A program made the translations under genes and the position numbers. From contig JAJRAK010000024.1 of NCBI GenBank assembly GCA_028682895.1, positions 1 through 41,187 of the forward strand: a DNA stretch of 41,187 nt. The letters run 5' to 3'. The stretch comes from Methanomassiliicoccales archaeon. Lineage in GTDB: Archaea; Thermoplasmatota; Thermoplasmata; Methanomassiliicoccales; UBA472. Shown here piece by piece: positions 1 through 9,136 of the stretch (position 1 is its first letter; each line of letters starts with the position of its first letter). The notes under the pieces are model-generated. The model searched no databases, was not told where the DNA came from, and saw nothing but the letters and a program-made list of their open reading frames with translations.

Positions 1-415
<415 letters not shown>

Positions 416-833
416 ACCGTTAAACAGGTTGCGTATTTACCTCTTCCAGAGTAAAATTTTTATAATTTTCAGGTGGAATTAGTTGCGTATCTTTGATTAT
501 CAGTGATTGTAACAATTGTTAACATATTTCATTTTACTATTTATTTGGAATCAATATAGCATTAGCCGTAGGCAACCTCTTTTCATGTCGTTCATGAAGG
601 GCGTGCCTCCGACATCATAATGGCAGATGATCGGAGTATTTTCTAGAATGCGCTAGTTCATGTTGCTGTAAAGTTCCTGCAATCACTTAATTTGAATTTT
701 TAATGGATAAAGTCAGTAGAGGGCGGACGAGCTGGATTTATGTATATTCAAGAATAGAAGGGACAATCTATAATAACGACAGGCTGGATATTCGAGTGAC
801 GATGTCGACCTGTGATCTGAAAGGAGTGAATGC
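416..833. other. rRNA/nifB intergenic region, no gene seen
   Basis: This AT-rich spacer of about 420 nt holds no 5S rRNA, tRNA or convincing ORF. GTTGCGTAT occurs at 428-436 and again near 484. A 6-bp inverted repeat (ATGTCG 585-590, CGACAT 610-615) encloses a smaller GGC/GCC hairpin. The first 100 nt probably include the 3' processing half of the pre-23S transcript. The last 100 nt carry TATA-like stretches (near 734-748 and 768-776) that could drive nifB. Function otherwise unknown. Confidence 0.5.
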
Positions 834-2111
834 ATGAGCGAGATACCTGCCCACGTCCAGGGGATGCTCGATAGCCATCCCTGCTATAACGAGGGGGCTC
901 ACAGATCGTTCGCTAGGATGCATCTTCCCGTAGCACCAAGATGTAACATACAATGCAACTATTGCAATCGCAAGTATGATTGTACCAATGAATCGAGACC
1001 GGGCGTTACTAGCGAGGTACTATCGCCTGAGGACGCAGTGCGCAAGGTACGCATCGTCAAAGAAAAGATACCACAGCTCAGTGTCATAGGCATCGCCGGT
1101 CCGGGCGACCCTCTGGCAAATGAAGAGACGTTCAGAACACTGGAGCTGGTGAAGAATGAGTTTCCAGAACTTACTTTGTGCCTGAGCACCAACGGCCTGA
1201 ACCTCCCTCGGTCTGTAGAACGATTGAAAGAGCTGGGGGTAAAGTTCATCACCGTCACAATAAACGCGATCGACCCCGCTATAGGGGAAAAAATGTATGA
1301 TTTCGTCATATGGGACGGAAAGGTGTTGAAAGGTAGGGAGGCTGCAGAGACATTATTGAAGAACCAGTTGGAGGGGATCAAGCTCTGCACAGACGCCGGC
1401 ATATTGGTGAAGGCCAACGTCGTGATGGTACCGAACATCAACGCTGGCGGCATTCCGGACGTGGCGAAGAAGGTGAAGGAGATGGGTGCGTACATCGTGA
1501 ACATAATCCCGCTCATACCCGTCCCGGGCACAAGATTCGAGAACATGTCCGCCCCTACGCCCGAACAGCGAAAAAAACTGCAGGATATGTGCGAGGTGGA
1601 CATACGCCAGATGCGGCACTGCCGCTTCTGTCGTGCGGACGCCATCGGCATGCTGGACCATGACCGTTCATCGGAGTTCGCTCACGTGACATGCGGAGCG
1701 CGCGAGACTTCCGAAGGAGCGCCGATCGGCATTCAGGTGGAAGGAAAGGCGCGATACCGCCTGGCCGTGGCAACCTCCAACGGTAAGGACGTCGACCAGC
1801 ATTTCGGTCAGACCAACGAGTTCTATCTTTATGATTACGAGGACGGAAAGATCACGCCTACCGGTAAGCAGCGCACGGATCCTTTCCTGGACGAATCTAT
1901 GTTCGGGGAGGCCCATCGCAACAAGATCGAACGGATGGTGACAGCGCTCAAGGGCGCAGATATAGTCCTGACCTCAGGTTTCGGTGACAAGGCTATCTCT
2001 GAGATCATGGCAAGAGGGATGCACCCGTTCAAGAAGGAAGGTCCGATCGATGATGCAATAAGATGCGCTGTAACTGACCTTTTCGAGAAGCGGGCCAGCA
2101 TTTTCGGGTGA
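834..2111 (+). CDS. nifB: NifB, radical SAM FeMo-cofactor precursor synthase with C-terminal NifX-like domain
   Basis: NifB builds the 8Fe core (NifB-co) of nitrogenase cofactors using S-adenosylmethionine. The N-terminus has the family signature HPCYNEGAH, then the radical SAM cysteines CNIQCNYC at about residues 38-45, NESRPGV and AGPGDPLA. A further cysteine pair, CRFC, lies near residue 265. From about residue 310 a NifX/NafY-type domain follows (RLAVATSNGKDVDQHFG), giving 425 residues; many methanogen NifB proteins lack this domain. The ATG at 834 has GGAGTG just upstream. No nifH, D, K, E or N gene is in the window, so nitrogen fixation cannot be concluded. Its stop overlaps the start region of the next gene, so the two are probably cotranscribed. 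Confidence 0.93.
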   Translation: MSEIPAHVQGMLDSHPCYNEGAHRSFARMHLPVAPRCNIQCNYCNRKYDCTNESRPGVTSEVLSPEDAVRKVRIVKEKIPQLSVIGIAGPGDPLANEETFRTLELVKNEFPELTLCLSTNGLNLPRSVERLKELGVKFITVTINAIDPAIGEKMYDFVIWDGKVLKGREAAETLLKNQLEGIKLCTDAGILVKANVVMVPNINAGGIPDVAKKVKEMGAYIVNIIPLIPVPGTRFENMSAPTPEQRKKLQDMCEVDIRQMRHCRFCRADAIGMLDHDRSSEFAHVTCGARETSEGAPIGIQVEGKARYRLAVATSNGKDVDQHFGQTNEFYLYDYEDGKITPTGKQRTDPFLDESMFGEAHRNKIERMVTALKGADIVLTSGFGDKAISEIMARGMHPFKKEGPIDDAIRCAVTDLFEKRASIFG

Positions 2112-2116
2112 TGCAG

Positions 2117-3697
2117 ATGAAGGTCGCCAGGTTGCTTGTCTATTGCTTGCGGGAAGAAGGGGTAACTCGCATCTATGGCATACCGGGGGAGGAGAACCTG
2201 GACATCATGGACGAGATAGATTCCGCCGGCATCGAGTTCGTCCTTACTCGTCATGAGCAGGCAGCGGCCTTCATGGCCGCCACGGAAGGGCGGCTCACCG
2301 GTAGGCCAGGGGTATGTCTCAGTACCCTAGGTCCCGGAGCCACAAATCTGGTAACTGGCGTCGCCGACGCGTATCTGAGCAATGTTCCGATGATCGCCCT
2401 GGTGGGGCAAGCGGGCGCGGAGAGAAGGGACCCTCCGCAGAAACAAGTGCTGGACCTTCTGGCCATGTTCGGTCCGTTGACCAAGGAGGCCATCGATGTT
2501 AACGGGCCCGGTCTAGTCCGGAAAGCAATGAAGGATGCGTTCAGAGTTGCGATGGAGGAACGTTCTGGGCCGGTAATGGTCCAGCTTCCCGAGGACGTCA
2601 TGAAGATGCGACCCGATGTCCAAGTTCAGAGCGATGAGAGAACGTACGAGCCGAACATCATCGACGATACGAAGATCAATGTTTTACGCCACCTCATCCT
2701 TGCTTCCGATAGACCAATGGCCATCATCGGTCATGGCGTCCTGCGTGGAAAGGCCACCGATGAGGCCCGGTCGTTCTGTAGAGCCTGGAACATCCCTACC
2801 GGCTGCACATGGATGGCGGCAGGGACAATGCCTTTTGACGATCCCTTGAGCCTCGGCACGATCGGTATGCGCAATAGCGATCTGGTAAAGAGCGCTTACG
2901 AGGTGGCCGATCTGATTGTGCTCATCGGATACGATGTCACTGAGTTCCAGCCTAAGTTCTGGAACAAAGGGTGCGCCAAAAAGGTGGTGTTCCTGGGCGA
3001 AGGTCAGCCCGGAACGGCCAAGGAACTAAAGGTGGACGCGGCCGCGATAGGCCCGCTCACAACGACACTGGGACCGCTATCGGCGAACGCCATCCCTAAG
3101 AAGGGCTGGGCGATGGACCATCGCAACGCATTGATCGATGAACTGGCAAGGCCGGCCGCCGGTCCTCGCGGTGTGGTGCAGGCATTGCGCCGTCAGTTGC
3201 GGCATGACGATATCTTGGTCAGCGACGTAGGGGCTCACCTCATCTGGCTGGCGAAGTACTATCCGTCATACAAGGAGAACACGCTGCTGCTTCAGAACGG
3301 GCTCATCTCCATGGGCGTGGCCGTCCCTTCAGCCCTGGCCGCCCGCAAGGTCCATCCCGAGAAGAAGGTCGTGGCCGTCGTAGGTGATGGTGGTTTCCTC
3401 ATGTCATCCTCGGAACTGGAGACAGCAAAACGATCAGGCGTGAACTTCATCACCGTGATCTTCAACGATGGGGGCCTGGGGCTGATAAGGGAGAAGATGA
3501 GACGTGGCTATGGCCGCGCCTCGAACGTGGACCTGACCTCGCCGGACATACCTGGGTTTGCGCGCTCGTTCGGAGCAGAGGGATATTCCGTGGAAGAGAA
3601 GGAGTTCGAGCGGGTACTGCACGATTGTCTGGCAAGGGACGCATTGGCGGTCATTGATGTGCGCGTCGATTATTCCGAGATCGAACGTTTGTTCTAA
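2117..3697 (+). CDS. alsS: Acetolactate synthase, AlsS-like thiamine-diphosphate enzyme
   Basis: The product belongs to the family that condenses two pyruvates to 2-acetolactate. The Pyr domain shows GIPGEENLD and RHEQAAAFMA, whose Glu is the cofactor-activating residue. The PP domain has the ThDP/Mg motif starting GDGGF and ending in FND (about residues 420-450). The GIPGEENLD opening resembles the catabolic AlsS type more than biosynthetic IlvB, and no small regulatory subunit gene is adjacent. GTG 2108, ATG 2111 and ATG 2117 are all in frame; 2117 is chosen because GGTGA sits five bases upstream. It overlaps or abuts nifB. A truncated acetolactate decarboxylase at 40982 could use its product. 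IlvB or another decarboxylase/ligase of the superfamily remains possible. Confidence 0.8.
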   Translation: MKVARLLVYCLREEGVTRIYGIPGEENLDIMDEIDSAGIEFVLTRHEQAAAFMAATEGRLTGRPGVCLSTLGPGATNLVTGVADAYLSNVPMIALVGQAGAERRDPPQKQVLDLLAMFGPLTKEAIDVNGPGLVRKAMKDAFRVAMEERSGPVMVQLPEDVMKMRPDVQVQSDERTYEPNIIDDTKINVLRHLILASDRPMAIIGHGVLRGKATDEARSFCRAWNIPTGCTWMAAGTMPFDDPLSLGTIGMRNSDLVKSAYEVADLIVLIGYDVTEFQPKFWNKGCAKKVVFLGEGQPGTAKELKVDAAAIGPLTTTLGPLSANAIPKKGWAMDHRNALIDELARPAAGPRGVVQALRRQLRHDDILVSDVGAHLIWLAKYYPSYKENTLLLQNGLISMGVAVPSALAARKVHPEKKVVAVVGDGGFLMSSSELETAKRSGVNFITVIFNDGGLGLIREKMRRGYGRASNVDLTSPDIPGFARSFGAEGYSVEEKEFERVLHDCLARDALAVIDVRVDYSEIERLF

Positions 3698-3751
3698 TGT
3701 GCATCGATTAAATACCCGACGCTACCTGGTCAGAACGGTGATCATGTGGCA

Positions 3752-4180
3752 ATGAAGAGAGCAACGTTCGCGGCTGGTTGCTTCTGGGGGGTGGAGGTCG
3801 CGTTCCAGGACCTGAAAGGGGTCGTTGATACCAAGGTCGGTTTCATGGGCGGAAGCACAGAGTCGCCCTCATATCGACAGGTATGCACCGACCGGACCGG
3901 CCATGCTGAGGTGGTGCACATCACCTATGACGATTCGATCATCGGTTATGGGGAGCTACTGGACGTGTTCTGGAGCATACACGATCCGACGCAAAAGGAC
4001 CGGCAGGGTCCGGACGTTGGTACTCAATATCGCACTGCCATCTTCTTCCATGATGATGAGCAGAGGATGGGGGCCGAGATGTCCAGAGGGGACCTGGAAA
4101 GGTCTCATCGGTATGCCCGCCCCATAGCCACTGCCATAGAGCGAGCGGGGGCGTTCTGGCCGGCGGAGGAGTATCATTAA
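3752..4180 (+). CDS. msrA: Peptide methionine-(S)-S-oxide reductase MsrA, apparently truncated by a TAA
   Basis: MsrA reduces methionine-S-sulfoxide in proteins. The active-site GCFWG is at residues 9-13, and GTQYRTAIF and AEEYH are present. The frame stops with TAA (4178-4180) directly after AEEYH, where nearly all family members have Gln. Reading on, the same frame gives KYLQKKGLASCHK and then TAG at 4220-4222. This looks like the normal C-terminal tail, with a cysteine that could be the recycling one. The annotated product is therefore 142 residues, against 156 if the stop were CAA. GTG at 3746 is an alternative start; ATG 3752 has GGTGAT eight bases upstream. A TATA-like ATTAAATAC is at about 3708-3715. 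Confidence 0.88.
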   Translation: MKRATFAAGCFWGVEVAFQDLKGVVDTKVGFMGGSTESPSYRQVCTDRTGHAEVVHITYDDSIIGYGELLDVFWSIHDPTQKDRQGPDVGTQYRTAIFFHDDEQRMGAEMSRGDLERSHRYARPIATAIERAGAFWPAEEYH

Positions 4181-4239
4181 AAATATCTGCAGAAGAAGGG
4201 ACTGGCCTCCTGTCATAAGTAGGGTGGGTGAGGTCAAAT

Positions 4240-4294
4240 CGCGACGATCCGTGTGATGCGGGGGTCGCGGCAATCTACCTGCTTCCCGACCTTT
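4240..4294. terminator. Possible convergent terminator between msrA and mntP
   Basis: A 6-bp inverted repeat (CGCGAC 4240-4245, GTCGCG 4264-4269) is followed by a pyrimidine-rich stretch ending in CTTTTTA at 4291-4297. The placement between two convergent genes suits termination, but the loop is long and the call is weak. Confidence 0.3.
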
Positions 4295-4846
4295 TTACAA
4301 CAGATGTTCTGCCAGTATCTTCACTCCGATCAGTATCAGGATGATACCGCCCAGTATCTTGATCCTATTACCGAAGACCGTTCCTATCTTTGAACCGAAC
4401 GAGAAACCTGCGAGAGATAGTACGAACGTGACAATTCCGATTATCACGATCGGAACGAAAATGGACGTTTCCAAGAAGGCAAAACTAAGGCCGACCATCA
4501 AGGCATCTATGCTTGTCGCCACTGCCAGAACGAGGGCTGCGTATATTGTCACATCCTCTTCTTTTTCTTCCTCCCCCTTGATGGAATCGTAGATCATTTT
4601 TAAGCCAATGAAACCGAGCAGTCCAAAGGCGATCCAATGATCGATCCCCATGATGGTGTCCTTCAGGCCTAGACCTGCAAGCCAGCCGATCAACGGCATC
4701 AGCATCTGGAAACCTCCAAAAAAGGAAGCCAGTAGGATAGCGGACCTTCGTCTCTCTTTGGTTACCGTTATTCCTTTCACGATCGCGACCGCGGTCGCAT
4801 CCATGGACAGGCCGATCGCGATCAGGAGGATAGTGATATAATCCAA
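4295..4846 (-). CDS. mntP: Manganese efflux pump MntP
   Basis: This 183-residue membrane protein has about six predicted transmembrane helices and the two related motifs SMDA (near residue 15) and SIDA (near residue 113) typical of the MntP (DUF204) family, which exports Mn2+. The acidic loop GEEEKEEDV in the middle separates the two three-helix halves. The start is TTG at 4846, supported by GGTGA a few bases upstream. It is transcribed alone, divergently from alaS. TATA-like sequences for this strand lie at about 4880-4890 (CCCTATATC read on the minus strand) and 4955-4970. No known Mn riboswitch was recognised in the leader. Confidence 0.88.
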   Translation of the reverse strand: MDYITILLIAIGLSMDATAVAIVKGITVTKERRRSAILLASFFGGFQMLMPLIGWLAGLGLKDTIMGIDHWIAFGLLGFIGLKMIYDSIKGEEEKEEDVTIYAALVLAVATSIDALMVGLSFAFLETSIFVPIVIIGIVTFVLSLAGFSFGSKIGTVFGNRIKILGGIILILIGVKILAEHLL

Positions 4847-5003
4847 ATTTTCACCAATAGACCCGTCCGTAATGATGGGAAGAAGATATAGGGTTTACCG
4901 TTTCAGTTCCATCGAGCGTGCTGCAGGTAGAGACCACATTAGCGAAGTACCTTGATATTTTTATAAAGTTAATTTTATCATTTCCAGAGGGTCAGTACCG
5001 GAA

Positions 5004-5014
5004 TATTCTTATAA
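5004..5014 (+). promoter_or_regulatory. TATA box of alaS (leaderless promoter)
   Basis: ATTCTTATAAC is centred about 27 bases before the alaS ATG at 5037, which places the expected transcription start at or next to the start codon. No ribosome binding site precedes the ATG, in line with a leaderless mRNA. Confidence 0.55.
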
Positions 5015-5036
5015 CGACCCCTGAATAACGCCAGTT

Positions 5037-7718
5037 ATGACAGGCTCGGAGTTCGACCTTGCCTTCTTCAAGGAGAACGGCTTCAAGCGAAAATGTTGTC
5101 CCAAATGCCAAAGGCACTTTTGGAGCATTGGTGACTGGGAGACATGCGGTGAGCCGCCGTGCGAGGAGTACACCTTCATCGGAAACTCTCCGATGAACCA
5201 GAGATTGACGTTGCATCAGATGCGCGAGGCCTACCTGAGCTTCTTCGAGGAGAACGGTCACGGGCGCGTGAAACGTTATCCGATCGTTGCCAGGTGGAGG
5301 GATGATGTGTTCTTCACACAAGCATCCATCTACGATTTCCAGCCATGGGTCCTGAACGGTGTGATCGAACCGCCCTACAACCCGTTGACCATCTCCCAGA
5401 CCTGCGTGCGTTTCAATGACATTGACAACGTGGGCAAGACCGGCAGGCATTTCACGTTCTTCGAGATGTGCGCCCACCACGCCTTCAACAAAAAGGACGG
5501 GAAGTACATCTATTTCAAGGACCGGACGGTCGAACTGTGCCACAAGTTCTTCTCCGAGAGACTGGGCACCGATCCGCGAAAGATGCGCTACATAGAGGAG
5601 TGGTGGGAGGGAGGCGGGAATGCTGGCCCATGCGTCGAGGTCATACTGGACGGGGTAGAGGTCGCCACACTGGTGTTCATGATGTACAGGGAGACCCCCG
5701 ATGGCCGTAAGCCCATGGACATGACGGTCGTCGATACCGGTTACGGCCTGGAGCGCATGGCCTGGGTATCGCAAGGTACATCTTCCGCCTATGAGGCAGT
5801 GTTCGGACCGGTCGTTGAATGGCTGAAGGAGCTAGCGGCCGTGACACCGGACACGCGAGTTCTCACCGAATACAGCAAGGTGGCTGGTGCCACCAACATG
5901 AAGACCGCTGCCGACGTGCGCCGCATCCGGGAGACGACCGCAGAGCGCATCGGCATAGGCTACGAAGAGCTGATGAAGACCATAGGTCCGCTGGAGGACA
6001 TCTACGTCATATGCGACCACTCCCGGGCGCTCATGCTCATGCTCAACGACGGTGTAGTACCGTCAAACGTGCGCGAGGGATACTTCGCGCGCATGCTGGT
6101 TCGGAGGGCCCTTCGGGCGATCCGATCGCTCGATCTCGATATCAGGCTGTCCGAGGCGGTCAGTAGGCAGATCGACCACTTCGTGGACATATTCCCGGAG
6201 CTGGCGGCCAACCGCGAGGACATAATGAACCTGGTGCAGGTGGAGGAGGACCGCTACTATGAGACCTTGGGCAGGGGAAAGCAGCTGGTCGGCCGCCTGG
6301 TGAAGGACCTGAAGAAGGGAGAGAAGCTCTCGGTGGAGAAGCTCATCGAGCTCTATGACTCGCATGGCCTGAACCCGGAGATAGCAAAGGAGTTCGCTCC
6401 AGAGCAGATCGACGTGCCGGACAACTTCTACATGCAAGTGGCGGCCAGGCATGAAAAGCCGGAGGCCGCGGCCGCGGTCCAGAAGGACCGTCCCGAGTCC
6501 ATGCCGGAAACGCGCATGTTGTACTATGAGGACCCTGAGCTGGTGGAGTTCGATGCCAAGGTGATAGCGGAGATCGATGGCGGCATAGTGCTCGACCGGA
6601 CGGCCTTCTATCCCGAGGGCGGAGGGCAGGAGTGGGACCTGGGCATGCTGGACGGAAAGCGCGTATGCCGCGTCATCAAGATCAAGACGACGGTGGTCCA
6701 CTTCATCGAGGGGGACAACCCGAAGGTCGGAGCCACCGTCCATGGCAGCATCGACCTGGTCCGCAGAAGGCAGCTCATGCGCCATCATACCGGTGCCCAC
6801 CTGATCAACGGGGTGGCCCGCGGTCTGTTCGGCAACCACGTCTGGCAGGCAGGGGCCCACAAGGCCGTGGACCAGGCCCGGTTGGACATAACGCATTTCG
6901 AGAACCTCACCACCGAGCAGCGTGACCTCTTGGAGCGCGAGGTCAATTGCGTAGTGCTACAAGACCTGCCTATCAAGATACAGTTCATGCAGAGGGACGA
7001 GGCGGAGAAGCTGCATGGCTATCGCCTCTATCAAGGCGGAGCGGTACCTGGAAAGGTAATTCGCGTGGTGGAGGTGACCGGTCTTGACGCCGAGGCCTGC
7101 GGAGGGCTGCACTGCAGCCACACTGGCATGGTCGGTCCGGTGCGCATCACGCGTACCAAGCGCATTCAGGACGGAATAGTGCGTGTGGAGTACACCGCAG
7201 GTCTGGCCGCTGTCCAAGGGATGCAGGCTGACAAGAACCTGTCCGAGGAGCTCGGAGACCGATTGAACGTCCCGGCGGAGAAGGTGCCGGAGGCGCTCAC
7301 CAAGCTGGAGGAGGAGGTACGCGAGCAGCGCAAGAAAGTAGAACTGCTCTCGGCCATGATCAACGAGCTGAGCATAAAGGACCTGGTAAGCAGCGCCCCG
7401 AAGGCTGGCAACGTTCGCGTAGTTGTGCACGAAGCGCTTATGGGCGAGGACCCTGAGGAGATGTCTAAAAAACTTGCTGCGCTCCCGTCTACCGTGGCCG
7501 TCATCGGCGTGCGCGGCGAGAAGGCAAAGATGCTCGTCGCCTGCTCTGTGGACGTAAGGCTGGACTGTCGCGCCGCCCTCAAGACGATAATGGCGGTCAT
7601 GGGCGGTGGTGGCGGTGGTAAGCCGGACTTCGCCCAGGGAGGCGGAGGCGACCCGCAGAAGCTCAAGGACGCCTTGGACTCTGCCTTCGCCGCGGTGTCG
7701 AAGGCACTAGGCCAGTGA
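5037..7718 (+). CDS. alaS: Alanyl-tRNA synthetase, archaeal type
   Basis: The enzyme charges tRNA-Ala. The 893-residue length fits archaeal AlaRS. The archaeal N-terminal extension carries cysteines CCPKC and CGEPPC before the class II catalytic core (IYDFQPWVL, NPLTISQTCVRF, GGGNAGPCVEV). The second half has the editing domain: RTAFYPEGGGQ, HHTGAHL and CGGLHCSHTG, supplying the His/Cys metal site that clears mischarged Ser and Gly. The C-terminus has a coiled-coil segment (about residues 755-785) and a DHHA1-like domain ending in Gly-rich GGGGGGKPDFAQGGGG, which binds the tRNA elbow. It stands alone on the plus strand, divergent from mntP, with a leaderless promoter. Confidence 0.97.
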   Translation: MTGSEFDLAFFKENGFKRKCCPKCQRHFWSIGDWETCGEPPCEEYTFIGNSPMNQRLTLHQMREAYLSFFEENGHGRVKRYPIVARWRDDVFFTQASIYDFQPWVLNGVIEPPYNPLTISQTCVRFNDIDNVGKTGRHFTFFEMCAHHAFNKKDGKYIYFKDRTVELCHKFFSERLGTDPRKMRYIEEWWEGGGNAGPCVEVILDGVEVATLVFMMYRETPDGRKPMDMTVVDTGYGLERMAWVSQGTSSAYEAVFGPVVEWLKELAAVTPDTRVLTEYSKVAGATNMKTAADVRRIRETTAERIGIGYEELMKTIGPLEDIYVICDHSRALMLMLNDGVVPSNVREGYFARMLVRRALRAIRSLDLDIRLSEAVSRQIDHFVDIFPELAANREDIMNLVQVEEDRYYETLGRGKQLVGRLVKDLKKGEKLSVEKLIELYDSHGLNPEIAKEFAPEQIDVPDNFYMQVAARHEKPEAAAAVQKDRPESMPETRMLYYEDPELVEFDAKVIAEIDGGIVLDRTAFYPEGGGQEWDLGMLDGKRVCRVIKIKTTVVHFIEGDNPKVGATVHGSIDLVRRRQLMRHHTGAHLINGVARGLFGNHVWQAGAHKAVDQARLDITHFENLTTEQRDLLEREVNCVVLQDLPIKIQFMQRDEAEKLHGYRLYQGGAVPGKVIRVVEVTGLDAEACGGLHCSHTGMVGPVRITRTKRIQDGIVRVEYTAGLAAVQGMQADKNLSEELGDRLNVPAEKVPEALTKLEEEVREQRKKVELLSAMINELSIKDLVSSAPKAGNVRVVVHEALMGEDPEEMSKKLAALPSTVAVIGVRGEKAKMLVACSVDVRLDCRAALKTIMAVMGGGGGGKPDFAQGGGGDPQKLKDALDSAFAAVSKALGQ

Positions 7719-7729
7719 AACCTCTTCAC

Positions 7730-7746
7730 CTGCCCTTTTCGGGCAG
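7730..7746 (+). terminator. Short hairpin after alaS
   Basis: CTGCCC (7730-7735, allowing one base at the edge) pairs with GGGCAG (7741-7746) around a TTTTC loop, 12 bases after the alaS stop. No long T-run follows, so it may be only a weak terminator or an mRNA end-stabilising hairpin. Confidence 0.4.
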
Positions 7747-7747
7747 A

Positions 7748-7758
7748 ATACTTATATA
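7748..7758 (+). promoter_or_regulatory. TATA box of the S13-S4-S11-rpoD operon
   Basis: ATACTTATATA is the only strong TATA-like sequence between alaS and S13. It predicts a start near 7780 and thus a 5' leader of about 160 nt, long for this window, where many genes look leaderless. Confidence 0.5.
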
Positions 7759-7779
7759 CAGGCTCAAGCTTGGCTTTAT

Positions 7780-7937
7780 TGACAGAATCGATACTGTTGA
7801 AGGGATCCTTCTTAAGAAGGACCTGTTCCCGGACCGGTAGCCCTATCCGGAGATGGGAACTGCAAGACGCGCGATTGAGCGCGTGGCGCACTTCGTGAGG
7901 GCGAGACTCGATTCGCGATCATCAGCGAGGGATTATC
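7780..7937 (+). promoter_or_regulatory. Structured 5' leader of the ribosomal protein operon
   Basis: The predicted leader holds perfect inverted repeats in series. GTTCCC (7825-7830) pairs with GGGAAC (7855-7860), enclosing smaller complementary pieces. ACGCGC (7867-7872) pairs with GCGCGT (7879-7884) around GATTGA. GCGA/TCGC pairs lie near 7901-7916. CTTCTTAAGAAG (7808-7819) is a palindrome. GAGGGAT precedes the TTG start. Such a leader could bind S4 or another operon product for feedback control, as in bacteria, but this is inference only. Confidence 0.35.
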
Positions 7938-8444
7938 TTGGCTGAAGCGAAAAAGACTACTACTGAGGAGAAGAAGGACGACGACTTCAGGTACATCATC
8001 CGTATGGTCAACACGGACATCGATGGTGAGAAGCCTACAGTTGTCGGACTGCAGAGCATAAAAGGCGTGGGAAAGAGGGTCGCAGAGATCATCGTCCGGA
8101 AGGCTGGCGTCGACCGGATGCAGAAGATCGGCTCCCTGGATGAGGCCAAGGTGCACGAGATGACGGAGCTCATCAGCACCTACGCCGACTACGCCCCTAA
8201 CTGGGTCATCAACCGCCAGAGCGACTATGAGACCGGCGAGGACCAGCACATCACTGGCACCGACCTGGACATCGTTCTGAAGGATGATATCAACCGCCTG
8301 AAGATGATCAGATGCTACCGTGGCGTTCGCCACGACACTGGACACAAGGTACGCGGCCAGCGCACCAGGTCCAACGGCAGGAAGGGACTTACCCTGGGTG
8401 TTTCCAAGGTAAAGCAGCCCGCGCCGGCTAAGAAGGAGGCCTGA
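7938..8444 (+). CDS. rps13: 30S ribosomal protein S13
   Basis: S13 sits in the head of the small subunit and contacts tRNA and the intersubunit bridge. The 168-residue product shows the helix-hairpin-helix segment GLQSIKGVGKRVAEII and the basic tail CYRGVRHDTGHKVRGQRT with TRSNGRKG. An acidic/lysine-rich N-terminal extension of about 17 residues and an Ala/Lys tail are archaeal features. It starts with TTG at 7938 behind a GAGGGA ribosome binding site. It is the first gene of the archaeal S13-S4-S11-RpoD order, and S4 follows after two bases. Confidence 0.97.
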   Translation: MAEAKKTTTEEKKDDDFRYIIRMVNTDIDGEKPTVVGLQSIKGVGKRVAEIIVRKAGVDRMQKIGSLDEAKVHEMTELISTYADYAPNWVINRQSDYETGEDQHITGTDLDIVLKDDINRLKMIRCYRGVRHDTGHKVRGQRTRSNGRKGLTLGVSKVKQPAPAKKEA

Positions 8445-8446
8445 AC

Positions 8447-9136
8447 ATGGGTGATCCGAAATTCCCGAGGCGGAGCTATGACACTCCGTCCCACCCCTGG
8501 CAGGGCGAGCGCATAAAGGAAGAGGCAATACTGGTCAAGCAGTACGGCCTGAAGAACAAGAGGGAGCTGTGGAAGGCCAAGACGATCGTGCGGGACATGA
8601 GGAAGCAGTCCCGTGACCTGCAGGCCCGCATCAGGACCGGGGAAGGTCAGGCCAAGCTCGAGACCGAGAACCTGCTGCGCAAGTGCGCCAAGATCGGCCT
8701 GCTGCCCGTAGAGGGAACCAAGCTGGACGATGTGCTGGGACTTTCAGACCTTTCATTGCTGGACCGCAGATTGCAGACCATGGTCTTCCAGAAGGGACTG
8801 GCATCCACCGTTGGCCAGGCTCGGCAGTTCATCGTTCATGGACACATATGCATCGATGACCAGAAGATTACCATACCCGGTTACATCGTCACCCGCGAGG
8901 ACGAGGACAAGATCGTCATGAACCCTCTGTCCCCCATCGCTGATGAGATGCACCCCCTGAAGCAGGCCCAGAAGGAAATCAACGCTGTTCGTGAGCACAA
9001 GGAGGAAGCCTCCAAGTTCAGGGAGGAAGCGGGCAAGAAGAAGTTCGTAAAGCACGTGCCCAAGGAAGTCGAGGCCGCTGCCCAGGATGTCGAAGATGTC
9101 CCGGTCGAGCTGCCGCCAACTGAGGAGGTGAATTGA
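8447..9136 (+). CDS. rps4: 30S ribosomal protein S4
   Basis: S4 nucleates assembly of the small-subunit body. It begins like archaeal S4 ([17 protein letters not shown]) and contains an S4 RNA-binding domain ([32 protein letters not shown], about residues 105-150). It is 229 residues long, while many archaeal S4 proteins are about 180. The extra C-terminal part, from about residue 165, is charged, first Lys/Glu-rich and helical, then acidic and Pro-rich ([11 protein letters not shown]). Its stop overlaps the start of S11. Confidence 0.97.
   Translation: MGDPKFPRRSYDTPSHPWQGERIKEEAILVKQYGLKNKRELWKAKTIVRDMRKQSRDLQARIRTGEGQAKLETENLLRKCAKIGLLPVEGTKLDDVLGLSDLSLLDRRLQTMVFQKGLASTVGQARQFIVHGHICIDDQKITIPGYIVTREDEDKIVMNPLSPIADEMHPLKQAQKEINAVREHKEEASKFREEAGKKKFVKHVPKEVEAAAQDVEDVPVELPPTEEVN

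Noticed and set aside
416-833. 5S rRNA or tRNA downstream of 23S rRNA
   Set aside because: No 5S consensus or tRNA fold was found in the spacer.
834-3697. Nitrogen-fixation cluster
   Set aside because: Only nifB is present; the following gene is a thiamine-diphosphate enzyme and no structural nif gene is seen.
7780-7937. tRNA gene in the S13 leader
   Set aside because: The hairpins do not make a cloverleaf, and no T-loop GTTCRANNC sequence is correctly placed.
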